From: an uncultured Clostridia bacterium
Lineage (GTDB): Bacteria > Bacillota > Clostridia > Christensenellales > Borkfalkiaceae
DNA: 64,000 nucleotides
Reading direction: 5' to 3'
Assembly: GCA_947631905.1 (NCBI GenBank)
Contig: CANRND010000001.1
Coordinates: 62,001 to 126,000, forward strand
Position 1 is the first letter of the stretch. Every line of letters begins with the position of its first letter. The notes under the pieces are model-generated. The model was not told the DNA's origin, ran no database searches, and saw only the letters and a list, made by a program, of their open reading frames with translations. This document shows positions 17,366 to 25,552 of the stretch, piece after piece. Position numbers and translations under genes: made by a program.

Positions 17366-18343
17366 TCACCTTTCTTTCGCGGCGGAGAGGCTTCTCTCCA
17401 TCGCATAGGCGCAGGCGCCGTACATGCCCGCGTCGTTGCCGAGCGAAGCGCGCACGATGTCGAGCGGGGCGTAACTTTCGGGCGCGTAAATGTTCTCCGA
17501 CACGTATTTGCGCACGCGGGAGATAAGATATTCGCCCTCGTTGGAGACCCCGCCTCCCAAAATGACGACCTGCGGGCGAAGCAGATTGACGAGATTGACA
17601 ATGCCCTCGCCGAGGTTCTCCACATAATCTTTTACGATCTTTTTCGCGGGGGCGTCCCCCTCGCGTGCGGCGATAAAGGCGGTCTTTCCGTTCACCCCAT
17701 CGAGGTCCCGCGCGACTTTCCACATATAAGACGCGGGATGTTTTTGCATGGAGGCGCGCGTCTCGCGTTTGAGCGCCGTTGCCGAGGCGTAGCATTCGAG
17801 GCAGCCGCGCCGCCCGCAGGTGCAAAGGAGACCCTTGCGGCGGATGACGGTATGCCCCAGCTCTCCGCCCGCCGAGCGGTAGCCCTCGAAGAGCTTCCCC
17901 CCGATGACGATGCCGCCGCCCACGCCCGTGCCGAGGGTGATCATCACGCTGTCGCCGTATCCCCTGCCGCTGCCGTACTTCGCTTCGCCGAGCGCCGCCG
18001 CGTTGGCGTCGTTGGTGACGAAAACGGGCAGTTTCGCGCGCTCGGAGACGAGCCGCGCCAGCGGAACGTCCTTCCAACCGAAGTTGGACCACACGACCAC
18101 CGTGCCGCTGCCGCTGTCGATAACGCCGGGAGAACCGACGCCGATCGCCGCAACGTCCGAGACGGGGATCTCCTGCTCTTCCACGAGCTGTTTGGCAAGC
18201 CCCGCAAGGTGCGCGGCGGTGGTTTCGGCCGTATCGGAAGCGGCGGTCACACAGTGCGCGATACACAGAATGTTCCCCTCCTCGTTCATGAGTCCCGCTT
18301 TGGCGCTCATGCCCCCGAGATCGATGCCGATGTAATATTTCAT
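17366..18343 (-). CDS. ROK-family sugar kinase, glucokinase-like (325 aa)
   Basis: Cytosolic hexokinase-fold enzyme. ATP phosphate-1 motif GIDLGGMSAKAG at the N-terminus, catalytic region NDANAAALGEAKYG, GTGVGGG loop, and the ROK zinc motif CTCGRRGCLECYAS. Length and order match Gram-positive glucokinases, with GELGHTVI fitting the ROK consensus. It would phosphorylate glucose released by the GH3 enzyme of the same operon. RBS GGGAGGG before ATG 18343. Substrate specificity is inferred. Confidence 0.9.
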   Translation of the reverse strand: MKYYIGIDLGGMSAKAGLMNEEGNILCIAHCVTAASDTAETTAAHLAGLAKQLVEEQEIPVSDVAAIGVGSPGVIDSGSGTVVVWSNFGWKDVPLARLVSERAKLPVFVTNDANAAALGEAKYGSGRGYGDSVMITLGTGVGGGIVIGGKLFEGYRSAGGELGHTVIRRKGLLCTCGRRGCLECYASATALKRETRASMQKHPASYMWKVARDLDGVNGKTAFIAAREGDAPAKKIVKDYVENLGEGIVNLVNLLRPQVVILGGGVSNEGEYLISRVRKYVSENIYAPESYAPLDIVRASLGNDAGMYGACAYAMERSLSAAKER

Positions 18344-18371
18344 ATCCGTTCCCTCCCCTTGTTTGCGGATT

Positions 18372-19397
18372 TTAACCTAATTTCATTCTGCGGCAGAGCA
18401 TTTTATACCCGCCGACGAGATAAAGCCCCCTCAGCCTCCACGGGAGCAGGGTGGCCGAAAGCACATAGGTGCGGTAGCGCAATTTTTTGTAGAGCGCCGC
18501 GTCCTTTTCTTTGATGTGCGCCCACATCGCCTTATACGCCTCTTTCCGCTCGCGGGAATTTTCCGCGCAGAGAAAGAGCTGGGTCGTCATCATGTAGTTC
18601 GCAAGCGCATGGAACATATACCGTTTCAGCCCTTTTGGATTGCTCTTGATCTCCGCATACGTCCAGCGGTCGGTCATTGCGAGCATCACGCGCACCATCT
18701 GCTCGTACCGCTTCACCATGTTCACAAGGTTCACCGACTGGTCGGCCCTCCCGATGAAATAGCGGTAAAAGTCTACGTCGAGGTAGAAGAGGCTCTTCGC
18801 GTAGGGCAACGGGTTGTAGGAGAAAATGTCGTCCACGTAAAAGGTTTTCTCGGGCAGGGTAAGCCCGCTCTTTTTGAGAACGTCCGTCTTGTACACGAGG
18901 GAGTGCATGAGCAGCATGTGCGCGAAATGGAAAGTCTTGATCTTTTTCCAGTCCGTCCGCTTGCCGGCGGGGAACTGTTTCCCGTAGCGGTTGACGTGCG
19001 AGGTATTGTCGGAGACGTGTTCGTAGACGTAGTTTACGATGTAAAGGTCGGGCAACGTCCCCGTGGAGAAGTGGGTGCGGATCACCCCGAGCAACGTTTT
19101 GAGGGCGCGCGTATCCGCCCAGTCGTCCGAGTCCACCACTTTGTAATAAAGCCCGCGCGCAAGTTTGAGGCCCGCGTTCACGCCCGAGCCGTGTCCGCCG
19201 TTCTCCTTGTCCACAACGCGCACGATCTCGGGATAGCGCTCCTCATATTCCCTTGCGATGGCGAGGGTGTCGTCTTTGGAGCCGTCGTTCACGATGATGA
19301 TCTCCACGTCGTCGCCGCCTCTGAGCAGGCTATCCACGCACTTGCGCATGTAATGCTCGGAATTGTAGCACGGTACCGTAAAAGTAATGATCTTCAT
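18372..19397 (-). CDS. Family 2 glycosyltransferase (341 aa)
   Basis: GT-A fold: N-terminal TVPCYNSEHYMRKCVDSLL, VNDGSKDDT, and metal/nucleotide motif VVDSDDW (Asp89-Asp92). The C-terminal half is basic with amphipathic helices (RYTYVLSATLLPWRLRGLYLV), suggesting membrane association but no clear transmembrane anchor. GT2 enzymes next to GtrA-type proteins often transfer sugars to lipid carriers or surface polymers. It starts 3 nt after the phosphatase gene. Confidence 0.9.
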   Translation of the reverse strand: MKIITFTVPCYNSEHYMRKCVDSLLRGGDDVEIIIVNDGSKDDTLAIAREYEERYPEIVRVVDKENGGHGSGVNAGLKLARGLYYKVVDSDDWADTRALKTLLGVIRTHFSTGTLPDLYIVNYVYEHVSDNTSHVNRYGKQFPAGKRTDWKKIKTFHFAHMLLMHSLVYKTDVLKKSGLTLPEKTFYVDDIFSYNPLPYAKSLFYLDVDFYRYFIGRADQSVNLVNMVKRYEQMVRVMLAMTDRWTYAEIKSNPKGLKRYMFHALANYMMTTQLFLCAENSRERKEAYKAMWAHIKEKDAALYKKLRYRTYVLSATLLPWRLRGLYLVGGYKMLCRRMKLG

Positions 19398-19400
19398 AAG

Positions 19401-20219
19401 CTAAACCAAATATTTTTCTCTCAGCGCCGAAATCATGCCGTCGGTCATGCCGAGGCACGCTTTGCAATATCCGGCGACAGAGCCGTATTTTTCTTTCATT
19501 TCTCCCAGAATGCAGGAAAGATATTCCCGCCGCGTGCGCATCAGCCCGAAGAGGATGCGCTTTAAGCGCATGCTCGTGGGAACAAGCACGAGGGCGGCGC
19601 GGTTGATGAAGTAGCGGCGGCGGAGAAATTTCCCCGAGAGCAGATAGTCCTCGAAAATGGTCTTTTCGTCCACGCCGAGCAGGGCTTCTATAAGCATCGC
19701 GCAGATGCCCGCGCGGTCCTTGCCGCTCATGCAGTGCCACAGCACGCACCCGTCGCTTTCGAGTAAAATACCGAGGAATTTTTTCAGCCCGGCCTGTCCC
19801 TCGGGCGTAAACACGATGCTCCGGTAGGCGGCTTTCATATAGCCGTCGATGCTCCCGAACTCTTTCTTGATGCGCTCCCCCTCTTTTTTGATGCGGACGC
19901 GCTCTTTTTCGGTGGCATGAAAGACGTCGTACTCCCAGGTGACGCCGATGGTCGGAACGCACAAAACGGGCAGGTGGATATACCGGCTGCCCTCTATCTC
20001 CACGTCGGGGTGGGCGCTGCGTTCGTTTTCGATGCGCAGGTCCACCACCGTCCGCACGCCGAGACCGCGGAGGGCGAGAGCGGTTTTTTTCGGGATCTTG
20101 CTCAGATCGCCGCTTCGGATGAGTTTTCCGCTTGCGATGAGCTTCCCCTCTGCCGCCCTCATCCCGCCGAGGTCTCTGGTATTGATGAGTTTTTTGAGTT
20201 TTACCCGATGGACGATCAT
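19401..20219 (-). CDS. Tyrosine-phosphatase-like protein (Y_phosphatase3 type), 272 aa
   Basis: The P-loop HCMSGKDRAG (Cys163, Arg169) fits the CX5R signature, and the NTRDLGGM start and SGDLS/VDLR segments match bacterial PTP/phosphoinositide-phosphatase-like proteins. No signal peptide, so cytosolic. Such enzymes act on phosphotyrosine, phosphoserine or phosphoinositides; the substrate here is unknown. It lies between GtrA and GT2 genes with 3-34 nt gaps, so a role in regulating the surface-glycan module is plausible but unproven. Confidence 0.85.
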   Translation of the reverse strand: MIVHRVKLKKLINTRDLGGMRAAEGKLIASGKLIRSGDLSKIPKKTALALRGLGVRTVVDLRIENERSAHPDVEIEGSRYIHLPVLCVPTIGVTWEYDVFHATEKERVRIKKEGERIKKEFGSIDGYMKAAYRSIVFTPEGQAGLKKFLGILLESDGCVLWHCMSGKDRAGICAMLIEALLGVDEKTIFEDYLLSGKFLRRRYFINRAALVLVPTSMRLKRILFGLMRTRREYLSCILGEMKEKYGSVAGYCKACLGMTDGMISALREKYLV

Positions 20220-20252
20220 CCGAGCAAAGCCCCCCTCCTCCGTTGTGCCTTG

Positions 20253-21326
20253 TTATTTGACTTCCAGCCCGAGCCGCGCCATCACTTCGGAATAGACGCG
20301 GGTCTTTTCCTCTTTGGTATCGATGGCCTCGCATGCGGCTTCGAAATTGTGGGCGATGCGCGCTTTGAGTTCTTCCTCCGTCTTTTGCGCCTCGGCAAGC
20401 TCCGCGACTTTCTTTGCGAGTTTCGCTTCGGAAAGTTTCGCTCTCTTAGCGCTTTCAAACGCCTGTTGCGCGGCCTTTGTCTCCGCTTCCGCCGCGCCCG
20501 CTTTCTTGACCGTGGCGAAATATTTGAGCGCCTTGGAGTTCGCCTGCGTGAGCGCCTGGCGGTATTCCTTTTCGGAATTGGAACGGTCCGCCTTGTCCTG
20601 CGCCGCCTTGTAGGCCTTTTCCGCTTTGGCGATCTTCGCGGCGGGCGCTTTTGCCGCCACGAGCTTTTCATACTTCGCTTTCGCTTTCTTTGCGACCTTG
20701 TTATTGTCGGGGAAGATGACGAGGAAAATGAAGAAGAAGATCACCATCGAAACGCCGCCCGTGATCACCGTCTTGATGATCCCCGTAACCGCGTCGGGCC
20801 AGCCCCAGTGTACGAAGAACACGTTGCAGATGCCCCAAATGGCGTTGACGAACACGGAGACGAGGACCCAGCCGATGAAGTACCACATCGCCTGGTACCA
20901 CGGATTGCCGTGGGAACGGTAGGTGATGTTCCTTTGGAGGGGGAAGTTGATGCACTGCGCCGTAAAGACGGCGAGTTCGAACGCGATGAAGTAGCCGAGG
21001 CCCTGCACGTCGCCGAAGATCATGTAGGGCTGATCGCCCGCAATGGAGACGGGGATATTCGGCCAGCCCCACGCCCCGTTGTTGAGAGAGGCGAACGCAT
21101 AGGGCAGGAACGTCATCACGATGTACTGCCAGATCGTCACGCCCTCGGAGAACACGATGAAGAAAAACACCATGTATATGACGTTGGAAAGTTTGGGATG
21201 TTTATCCGCAAAGCCGTACCAGGCGGAGAGCCACCCCCGCCAGATCTTTTGGAAAAAGGCGAGAAACCCGTTTTGCGAATAGGGTTTGAGTTGCAGTTGC
21301 AGATCTTTTTCTGTATATTTGCTCAT
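20253..21326 (-). CDS. GtrA-like membrane protein with long coiled-coil tail (357 aa)
   Basis: Residues ~45-215 hold four transmembrane helices with the GtrA landmarks ELAVFTAQCINFPLQRNITYRS and a WYFIGWVLVSVFVNAIW helix. GtrA proteins are thought to flip lipid-linked sugars. The unusual part is residues ~220-357: Ala/Lys/Glu-rich, predicted cytoplasmic coiled coil (AKAPAAKIAKAEKAYKAAQD and similar). The ATG at 21326 follows the GH3 stop by one base (TAA-G-ATG), so translation is probably coupled. The downstream phosphatase gene begins 34 nt later. Confidence 0.8.
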   Translation of the reverse strand: MSKYTEKDLQLQLKPYSQNGFLAFFQKIWRGWLSAWYGFADKHPKLSNVIYMVFFFIVFSEGVTIWQYIVMTFLPYAFASLNNGAWGWPNIPVSIAGDQPYMIFGDVQGLGYFIAFELAVFTAQCINFPLQRNITYRSHGNPWYQAMWYFIGWVLVSVFVNAIWGICNVFFVHWGWPDAVTGIIKTVITGGVSMVIFFFIFLVIFPDNNKVAKKAKAKYEKLVAAKAPAAKIAKAEKAYKAAQDKADRSNSEKEYRQALTQANSKALKYFATVKKAGAAEAETKAAQQAFESAKRAKLSEAKLAKKVAELAEAQKTEEELKARIAHNFEAACEAIDTKEEKTRVYSEVMARLGLEVK

Positions 21327-21327
21327 C

Positions 21328-23787
21328 TTATTTCCCCTCCTTGTCTTGTTTTTCTTTCTTGCAGAACAGCCCGAGGCCCTTGAAGAAATGCCCGTTGAAC
21401 ATGGTGATGAGTCCCTCCATCTGGTTGCGCGTAAAGCCGCTGAACTTCGCCATACCGCGGATGGGTTGATGCACCATGCCCATGATGAGGGTGTTTTCGA
21501 GCGAGCGGTTGCCCGTCATCTTGCACCAGCCGACTGCCGCCGAGCAGATGACCCACGCAAAGAACCGCCCCGTCCAGCCTTTGGCGCACTTCAAGTCCTG
21601 TACGGTGGAGTTCTCTCCCGCCACGATCTTTTTCTTCTTGTCTGCGCTCTCCTTTGCGGGAACGTAGCCGAGCCGCGCATAAAATTCCTCGTCGGGAATG
21701 TTCTTTACGTCGCAACTTGCGTACACGGGGTATTTTTCCGCCTCGTTCTGGGGAACGGTCCCCTCCACTTCGACCGAAGCGGTGAGACGGATGTCCTCGG
21801 AGGACGCGCCGACCTTGATCTCGTATGCGCCCGCCTCCGTGCGCCAGCCTTTTTCGGCCGCGTCGTAATAAGCGAAAGTGCGTTCGTTGAATGCGATCCG
21901 CACCGTCTTGCTCTCGCCCGGTTGCAGGCTCACGCGCGCAAACCCGCGCAGTTCGATCGCGGGCCGCACGATCCTGCTGTCCTTTTTGGAGACGTAGACC
22001 TCCGCGATCTCATCGCCCGCACATTTGCCCGTGTTCTTTACGGTGAACGTCACGCCGTCTTTTTCCGCCTTGATTTCGGAATATTCGAACGTCGTATAGC
22101 TCAGGCCGTAGCCGAACGGATAGCGCGGCTTTACGCCCGCCGTTGCAAAATAGCGGTAGCCGACGAACAGCCCTTCGCGGTATTCCACATTGTCCCTGCC
22201 GCCGGGGAAGAGCGCCTCGGAAGCGGTGGGGAAATCTTCGTACCGCTTCGCCCATGTCTCGGCGAGCTTGCCCGAGGGATTGACGTTTCCGTAGAGGATA
22301 TTTGCGACCGCGTCCGCGCCCGCCTGTCCCGAAAGTCCCGCATAGAGAACGGCGGAAGCTCCTTTGAGCCACTCCGTCTCCACCACGGAACCGCAGGAGA
22401 GGACCACGACCACTTTCTTGCCCGTAGCGAGGAGGGCGCGCAAAAGATCCTTTTGGTTCTCGGGCATGCCGATCCCGCCGCGGTCGATCCCCTCGGCTTC
22501 GGAGAACTCGTCGAGTCCCGCGAAGAAGAGAACGACGTCGGCTTTGAGCGCGCCCTCGATCGCTTTCATATAGAGCTTCTTCTTTTCTTTGCCGAAGCGG
22601 TCGAAGCCCTGGCATTTTGCAACGACGTTCGCCCCGAGCGCGGAGACGGATTTCTCCGCCGTGGGGAACTCGCCCTTTTCGATGTCTTTGGAGGGGTTGA
22701 CGATGGAAGAACCCGCGCCTTGATAGCGGGGATGGAACGCAAAGTCCCCCACGATGGCGACTTTCGTTTTGAGATTAAGGGGAAGCACGCCGTCGTTTTC
22801 GAGCAACACGACCGACTTTTCCGCGGCCTCTTGCGCGAGCGCATGGTTGGCTTCGAGAAGCGCAAGACGCTCCTCGCTGTCGAGCTTGCTCCTACCCTTT
22901 TCGTCTTTGGGAAAGGCGGGTTTCTTGTCGCTGTATTCGATGAGTTCGAGGATGCGGACGATGCTCTCGTCGAGCAACGATTCGGGGATCTCGCCCGCCT
23001 GCACCGCCTTGTAAACGTCGTCCGCGCCGTATTTGCAGGGGGGCATTTCGAGCTCGTTGCCCGCCTTTAAGCCCTCTACGCGGCTGTTACAGCCCGCCCA
23101 GTCGGTGACGACAACGCCTTGATACCCCCACTCGCCGCGCAAAATATCCCGCAGCAGATGTTGGTTTTCGTTGGTAAACGTGCCGTTGAGGCGGTTGTAA
23201 GAGGTCATGACGGTGTTCGTTTTGCCCTCTTTCACCGCGATCTCGAAGCCCGTGAGATAAATTTCGCGCAGGGTGCGTTCGTCCACGATGGAATCCGAGG
23301 TCATTCTGCGGAACTCGCGGTTGTTGGCCGCAAAGTGCTTGATACAGGCGTTTACGTTCTGGGACTGGATGCCGCGCACGAACGAGGCCGCCATCTTGCC
23401 CGCAAGGAGGGGGTCTTCGGAGAAATACTCGAAGTCTCTGCCGCACAGCGGGCTGCGCTTAATGTTCAGCCCGGGGCCGAGGAGCATATCCACGTCGATG
23501 GAAGCGCACTCCTTGCCGAGCGCCTCGCCCACTCTCTCGCCGAGCGCCTCGTCCCAGCTGCACGCCATGACGGAAGCGGTGGGGAAGCAGGTGGACGGGA
23601 TACTCTTATGCAACCCGAGGTGGTCCGCCTCCTCCGCCTGTTTCCTCAGCCCGTGGGGGCCGTCGGAGAGATACATATCCCGCACGCCGAGCCGCGGCAG
23701 TGCGCGCGACTTGAAGAAAGCGCCGCCCGTGAGAAAATCCGCTTTTTCCCGCAGGGTCATTTTTGAGACGATCTCTTGCTTGTTCAT
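21328..23787 (-). CDS. GH3 beta-glucosidase-type enzyme, conventional order, cytosolic (819 aa)
   Basis: TIM barrel ~1-290 (SDGPHGLRK, GPGLNIKRSPLCGRDFEYFSED, IKHFAANNRE; nucleophile Asp in GVVVTDWAGCN), alpha/beta sandwich ~330-540 (VVLLENDGVLPL, GAGSSIVNPS, DRGGIGMPENQ), then an FnIII-type domain (~580-680) and a ~120-residue C-terminal extension rich in Met and Phe. No signal peptide. I choose ATG 23787 (AAGGAGT 7 nt upstream) over the ATG 51 nt earlier, which would place the ribosome site inside the gene. First gene of the operon. Probably hydrolyses imported beta-linked oligosaccharides; linkage specificity is not visible. Confidence 0.92.
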   Translation of the reverse strand: MNKQEIVSKMTLREKADFLTGGAFFKSRALPRLGVRDMYLSDGPHGLRKQAEEADHLGLHKSIPSTCFPTASVMACSWDEALGERVGEALGKECASIDVDMLLGPGLNIKRSPLCGRDFEYFSEDPLLAGKMAASFVRGIQSQNVNACIKHFAANNREFRRMTSDSIVDERTLREIYLTGFEIAVKEGKTNTVMTSYNRLNGTFTNENQHLLRDILRGEWGYQGVVVTDWAGCNSRVEGLKAGNELEMPPCKYGADDVYKAVQAGEIPESLLDESIVRILELIEYSDKKPAFPKDEKGRSKLDSEERLALLEANHALAQEAAEKSVVLLENDGVLPLNLKTKVAIVGDFAFHPRYQGAGSSIVNPSKDIEKGEFPTAEKSVSALGANVVAKCQGFDRFGKEKKKLYMKAIEGALKADVVLFFAGLDEFSEAEGIDRGGIGMPENQKDLLRALLATGKKVVVVLSCGSVVETEWLKGASAVLYAGLSGQAGADAVANILYGNVNPSGKLAETWAKRYEDFPTASEALFPGGRDNVEYREGLFVGYRYFATAGVKPRYPFGYGLSYTTFEYSEIKAEKDGVTFTVKNTGKCAGDEIAEVYVSKKDSRIVRPAIELRGFARVSLQPGESKTVRIAFNERTFAYYDAAEKGWRTEAGAYEIKVGASSEDIRLTASVEVEGTVPQNEAEKYPVYASCDVKNIPDEEFYARLGYVPAKESADKKKKIVAGENSTVQDLKCAKGWTGRFFAWVICSAAVGWCKMTGNRSLENTLIMGMVHQPIRGMAKFSGFTRNQMEGLITMFNGHFFKGLGLFCKKEKQDKEGK

Positions 23788-24295
23788 ATAGCACTCCTTA
23801 TCATAATATAGATTACACACAGTGTAGCACTTTTTCATTTGAAAGTGTAAAACGGAACATAATTTGTAAATTTAGCGACACAATTTGCCGATAAACGCAC
23901 GGAAAGAGCGCCTGCGGATGCCCGCAAGCGCTCTTATAGGGGGGGGAATTTGGATCGGCGCGGAGGTCCCCGCCGATCTTGCCTCTATTATACCTCCCCG
24001 CTCCGAAATGAAAACGCTTACGGCACAAATTCACATTGTAGCGGCATAAATTGTGATTTTGTTCGTTTTTCACACTTTTTCCCGCGCCTACGGATGTCCG
24101 AAACGCGCAAAACAAGCCGCCGCCCGCGGAAGTTTTCCCGAAAAAACTTTCCGCGGAATGATTATAGCACACTTTTTCCGTCATTTCAAGAGGGAATTTT
24201 CGTTTTGTAAATATTTTCCTGATGCGCCGCCCGCGCGGCATTTTATTTGACATCTTCCCCGCTTCTGTGCTACAATTTTCGCGCGGAGGATACCA
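23788..24295. other. 508-bp divergent intergenic region between the GH3 operon and the FNT gene
   Basis: No gene. On the GH3 side: dyads TACAC-ACA-GTGTA (near 23814-23826) and CACTTT-N8-AAAGTG (near 23828-23847) within 60 nt of the start codon, with AT-rich -10 candidates but no clear -35. In the middle: a bulged 32-nt hairpin AAGAGCGC...GCGCTCTT (23904-23935). The rest is AT-rich spacer up to the FNT promoter. The dyads suggest regulated transcription of the GH3 operon. Confidence 0.5.
24247..24276 (+). promoter_or_regulatory. Promoter of the FNT channel gene
   Basis: -35 TTGACA (24247-24252), 18-bp spacer, -10 TACAAT (24271-24276), then GGAGG 7 nt before the start codon. Confidence 0.75.
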
Positions 24296-24967
24296 ATGAA
24301 GAACAAATTACTCGCAATTTTGCAGAAGATCGCAAACGGGTTTCTCGCGGGCATGCTCATTTCCATCGGCGGGGCGGTGTTTCTCGCCTGCTATGCGAAA
24401 AATGCGGACGGGAGCCTCGCGTTTTCCTACTATGTGGGGGCGTTCCTCTTCCCCATCGCCCTCTTGTGCATCTGCATGAAAGGCTACTCCCTCTACACGG
24501 GCAAGATCGGCTATGTGCTTTCCGCCCACAAAAAAGAGGATATTTCCGTCCTGCTTTTGGGACTTTTGGGGAACGTCCTTGCAACCGCGGCGTTCGGGTA
24601 TCTGTGCGGGTGGGTGTTCCCCGGCACGATGAAAGCGGCGGCGGAGACGATCTGCCCCGCCAAGTTGGAGCAAGGGTATCTGTTCGGGCTTCTGCGCGCC
24701 TTTCTGTGCGGGATCCTCGTCTATCTCGCCGTGGATATTTACAAGAACAACGAACGGTCCGTCCTCGGCGTACTGATCGGCATTCCCGTGTTTATTCTGA
24801 GCAGCTACGAACACTCCATTGCGGACATGTTCTATTTCGCGGTGTACGGCGTTGCCACCTGGCAGAGCTTCGGCTACATCTGCATGATCCTCATCGGCAA
24901 CTCTCTGGGCGCGCTCATCATCCCCGCCCTGCAACTCATAAAACCCAAAAAGGAAGAAAACGCCTGA
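24296..24967 (+). CDS. Formate/nitrite transporter family channel (223 aa)
   Basis: Six predicted transmembrane helices and the FNT-family half-helix regions: SIGGAVFLAC near the N-terminus, LCGILVYLAVDIYKN in the middle, and SYEHSIADMFYF, equivalent to the FEHSVANMF-type segment. FNT channels move formate, nitrite, hydrosulfide, acetate or lactate with protons; which one cannot be told. Monocistronic: own promoter, ribosome site GGAGGA, terminator at 25259. For a fermenter, formate or acetate/lactate export is the natural guess. Confidence 0.88.
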   Translation: MKNKLLAILQKIANGFLAGMLISIGGAVFLACYAKNADGSLAFSYYVGAFLFPIALLCICMKGYSLYTGKIGYVLSAHKKEDISVLLLGLLGNVLATAAFGYLCGWVFPGTMKAAAETICPAKLEQGYLFGLLRAFLCGILVYLAVDIYKNNERSVLGVLIGIPVFILSSYEHSIADMFYFAVYGVATWQSFGYICMILIGNSLGALIIPALQLIKPKKEENA

Positions 24968-25035
24968 ACGCGCTCACACCTCATTACGTTTCCCCCTCCT
25001 GTGGAGGGGGTAATGCGGAACAGCGTTCCCCTTTT

Positions 25036-25224
25036 GTCATGTCGAGCGTAGTCGAGACATCTCCACCGCTCGTCGCCGCACGCACGCTTTTCACACTTTT
25101 CTTTACGAAAAGCTCCTTTTGCGTGCGGTGGCTCCTCTTCCCGAAAAATCTTGCTTTGCAATCTTTTTCGGGAGTCCTATTAAGATGAGATTTCTCGACT
25201 TCACTTCGTTCCGCTCGAAATGAC
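25036..25224. repeat. Long composite repeat, copy 1 (189 bp)
   Basis: Bounded by GTCATGTCGAGCGTAGTCGA... and ...GTTCCGCTCGAAATGAC, the inverted ends of the main repeat family. The core is AGCTCCTTTTGCGTGCGGTG-type sequence plus the hairpin at 25140-25172. Nearly identical to 27439-27625. No open reading frame of note. Confidence 0.85.
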
Positions 25225-25258
25225 ATAAACGACGGCTTGAAGTTGCCCTACCGTTTTC

Positions 25259-25302
25259 CGCCCGCCGCGGTTTTAATAAAACCGCGGCGGGCGTTCTTTT
25301 TG
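25259..25302 (+). terminator. Terminator after the FNT gene
   Basis: CGCCCGCCGCGGTTTT-AAT-AAAACCGCGGCGGGCG (25259-25293) then TTCTTTTTGC. The same stem recurs at 27720-27754 after the BspA-like gene. Confidence 0.9.
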
Positions 25303-25322
25303 CAAAAAATTTTTCCAAATGC

Positions 25323-25351
25323 TTGTAAAAACGTTTCGGTTATGCTATACT
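25323..25351 (+). promoter_or_regulatory. Promoter of the structured leader / BspA-like gene
   Basis: -35 TTGTAA (25323-25328), 17-bp spacer, -10 TATACT (25346-25351). The expected start (~25358) coincides with the first base of the 12-bp closing stem of the leader RNA. Confidence 0.7.
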
Positions 25352-25357
25352 GAAATC

Positions 25358-25521
25358 ACCACACACAAACACATAAACTTTGTTGAGTAGCGCAATTTAG
25401 GCATTGCGTATCTCTTTGCATGTCGCAACTTAACAGAGCTTATGCAATATACGATTTGTGTGTGGTAACCTGATCGGAGATACCAACGCAGTGTGTTTCC
25501 TTTCGGGAACACACTTTTTTT
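25358..25521 (+). ncRNA. Structured ~165-nt RNA with its own terminator: attenuator-type leader or small RNA, family not recognised
   Basis: A perfect 12-bp closing stem (ACCACACACAAA 25358-25369 / TTTGTGTGTGGT 25455-25466) encloses a rod. Inner helices are CATAA/TTATG and GTTGAGTAGCG/CGCAACTTAAC, topped by CGCAAT-TTAGGC-ATTGCG. A small hairpin (CTGATC..GG-AGATA-CC..CAG) follows, then a rho-independent terminator at 25490-25521. The downstream start codon is only 31 nt beyond the T-run and no second promoter fits in between, so the BspA-like gene is probably read through from here. CA- and GT-rich segments of the closing stem are complementary to the terminator arms, allowing alternative folds. 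It matches no riboswitch consensus I know. Confidence 0.6.
25490..25521 (+). terminator. Terminator ending the structured leader
   Basis: AGTGTGTTTCC-TTTC-GGGAACACACT with one G-U pair, then a T-run. It lies upstream of the BspA-like coding region, as in transcription attenuators. Confidence 0.88.
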
Positions 25522-25552
25522 ATGCAGAAAATAAAAAAGGAGATAGAAACTT

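Noticed and set aside
25466-25490. AACCTGATC plus a GG..CC hairpin and CGCAG resembles the P4/P5 part of a TPP riboswitch.
   Set aside because: The other invariant elements (GGGG-type P2 strand and CTGAGA in J3/2) are missing from the expected places, and the downstream gene has no link to thiamine. Recorded as part of an unknown structured leader.
25358-25521. Possible 6S, SRP or tmRNA gene, given its rod shape and terminator.
   Set aside because: No SRP tetraloop sequence, no tRNA-like TTCGA ends, and the central bubble of 6S could not be convincingly drawn. Left as family not recognised.
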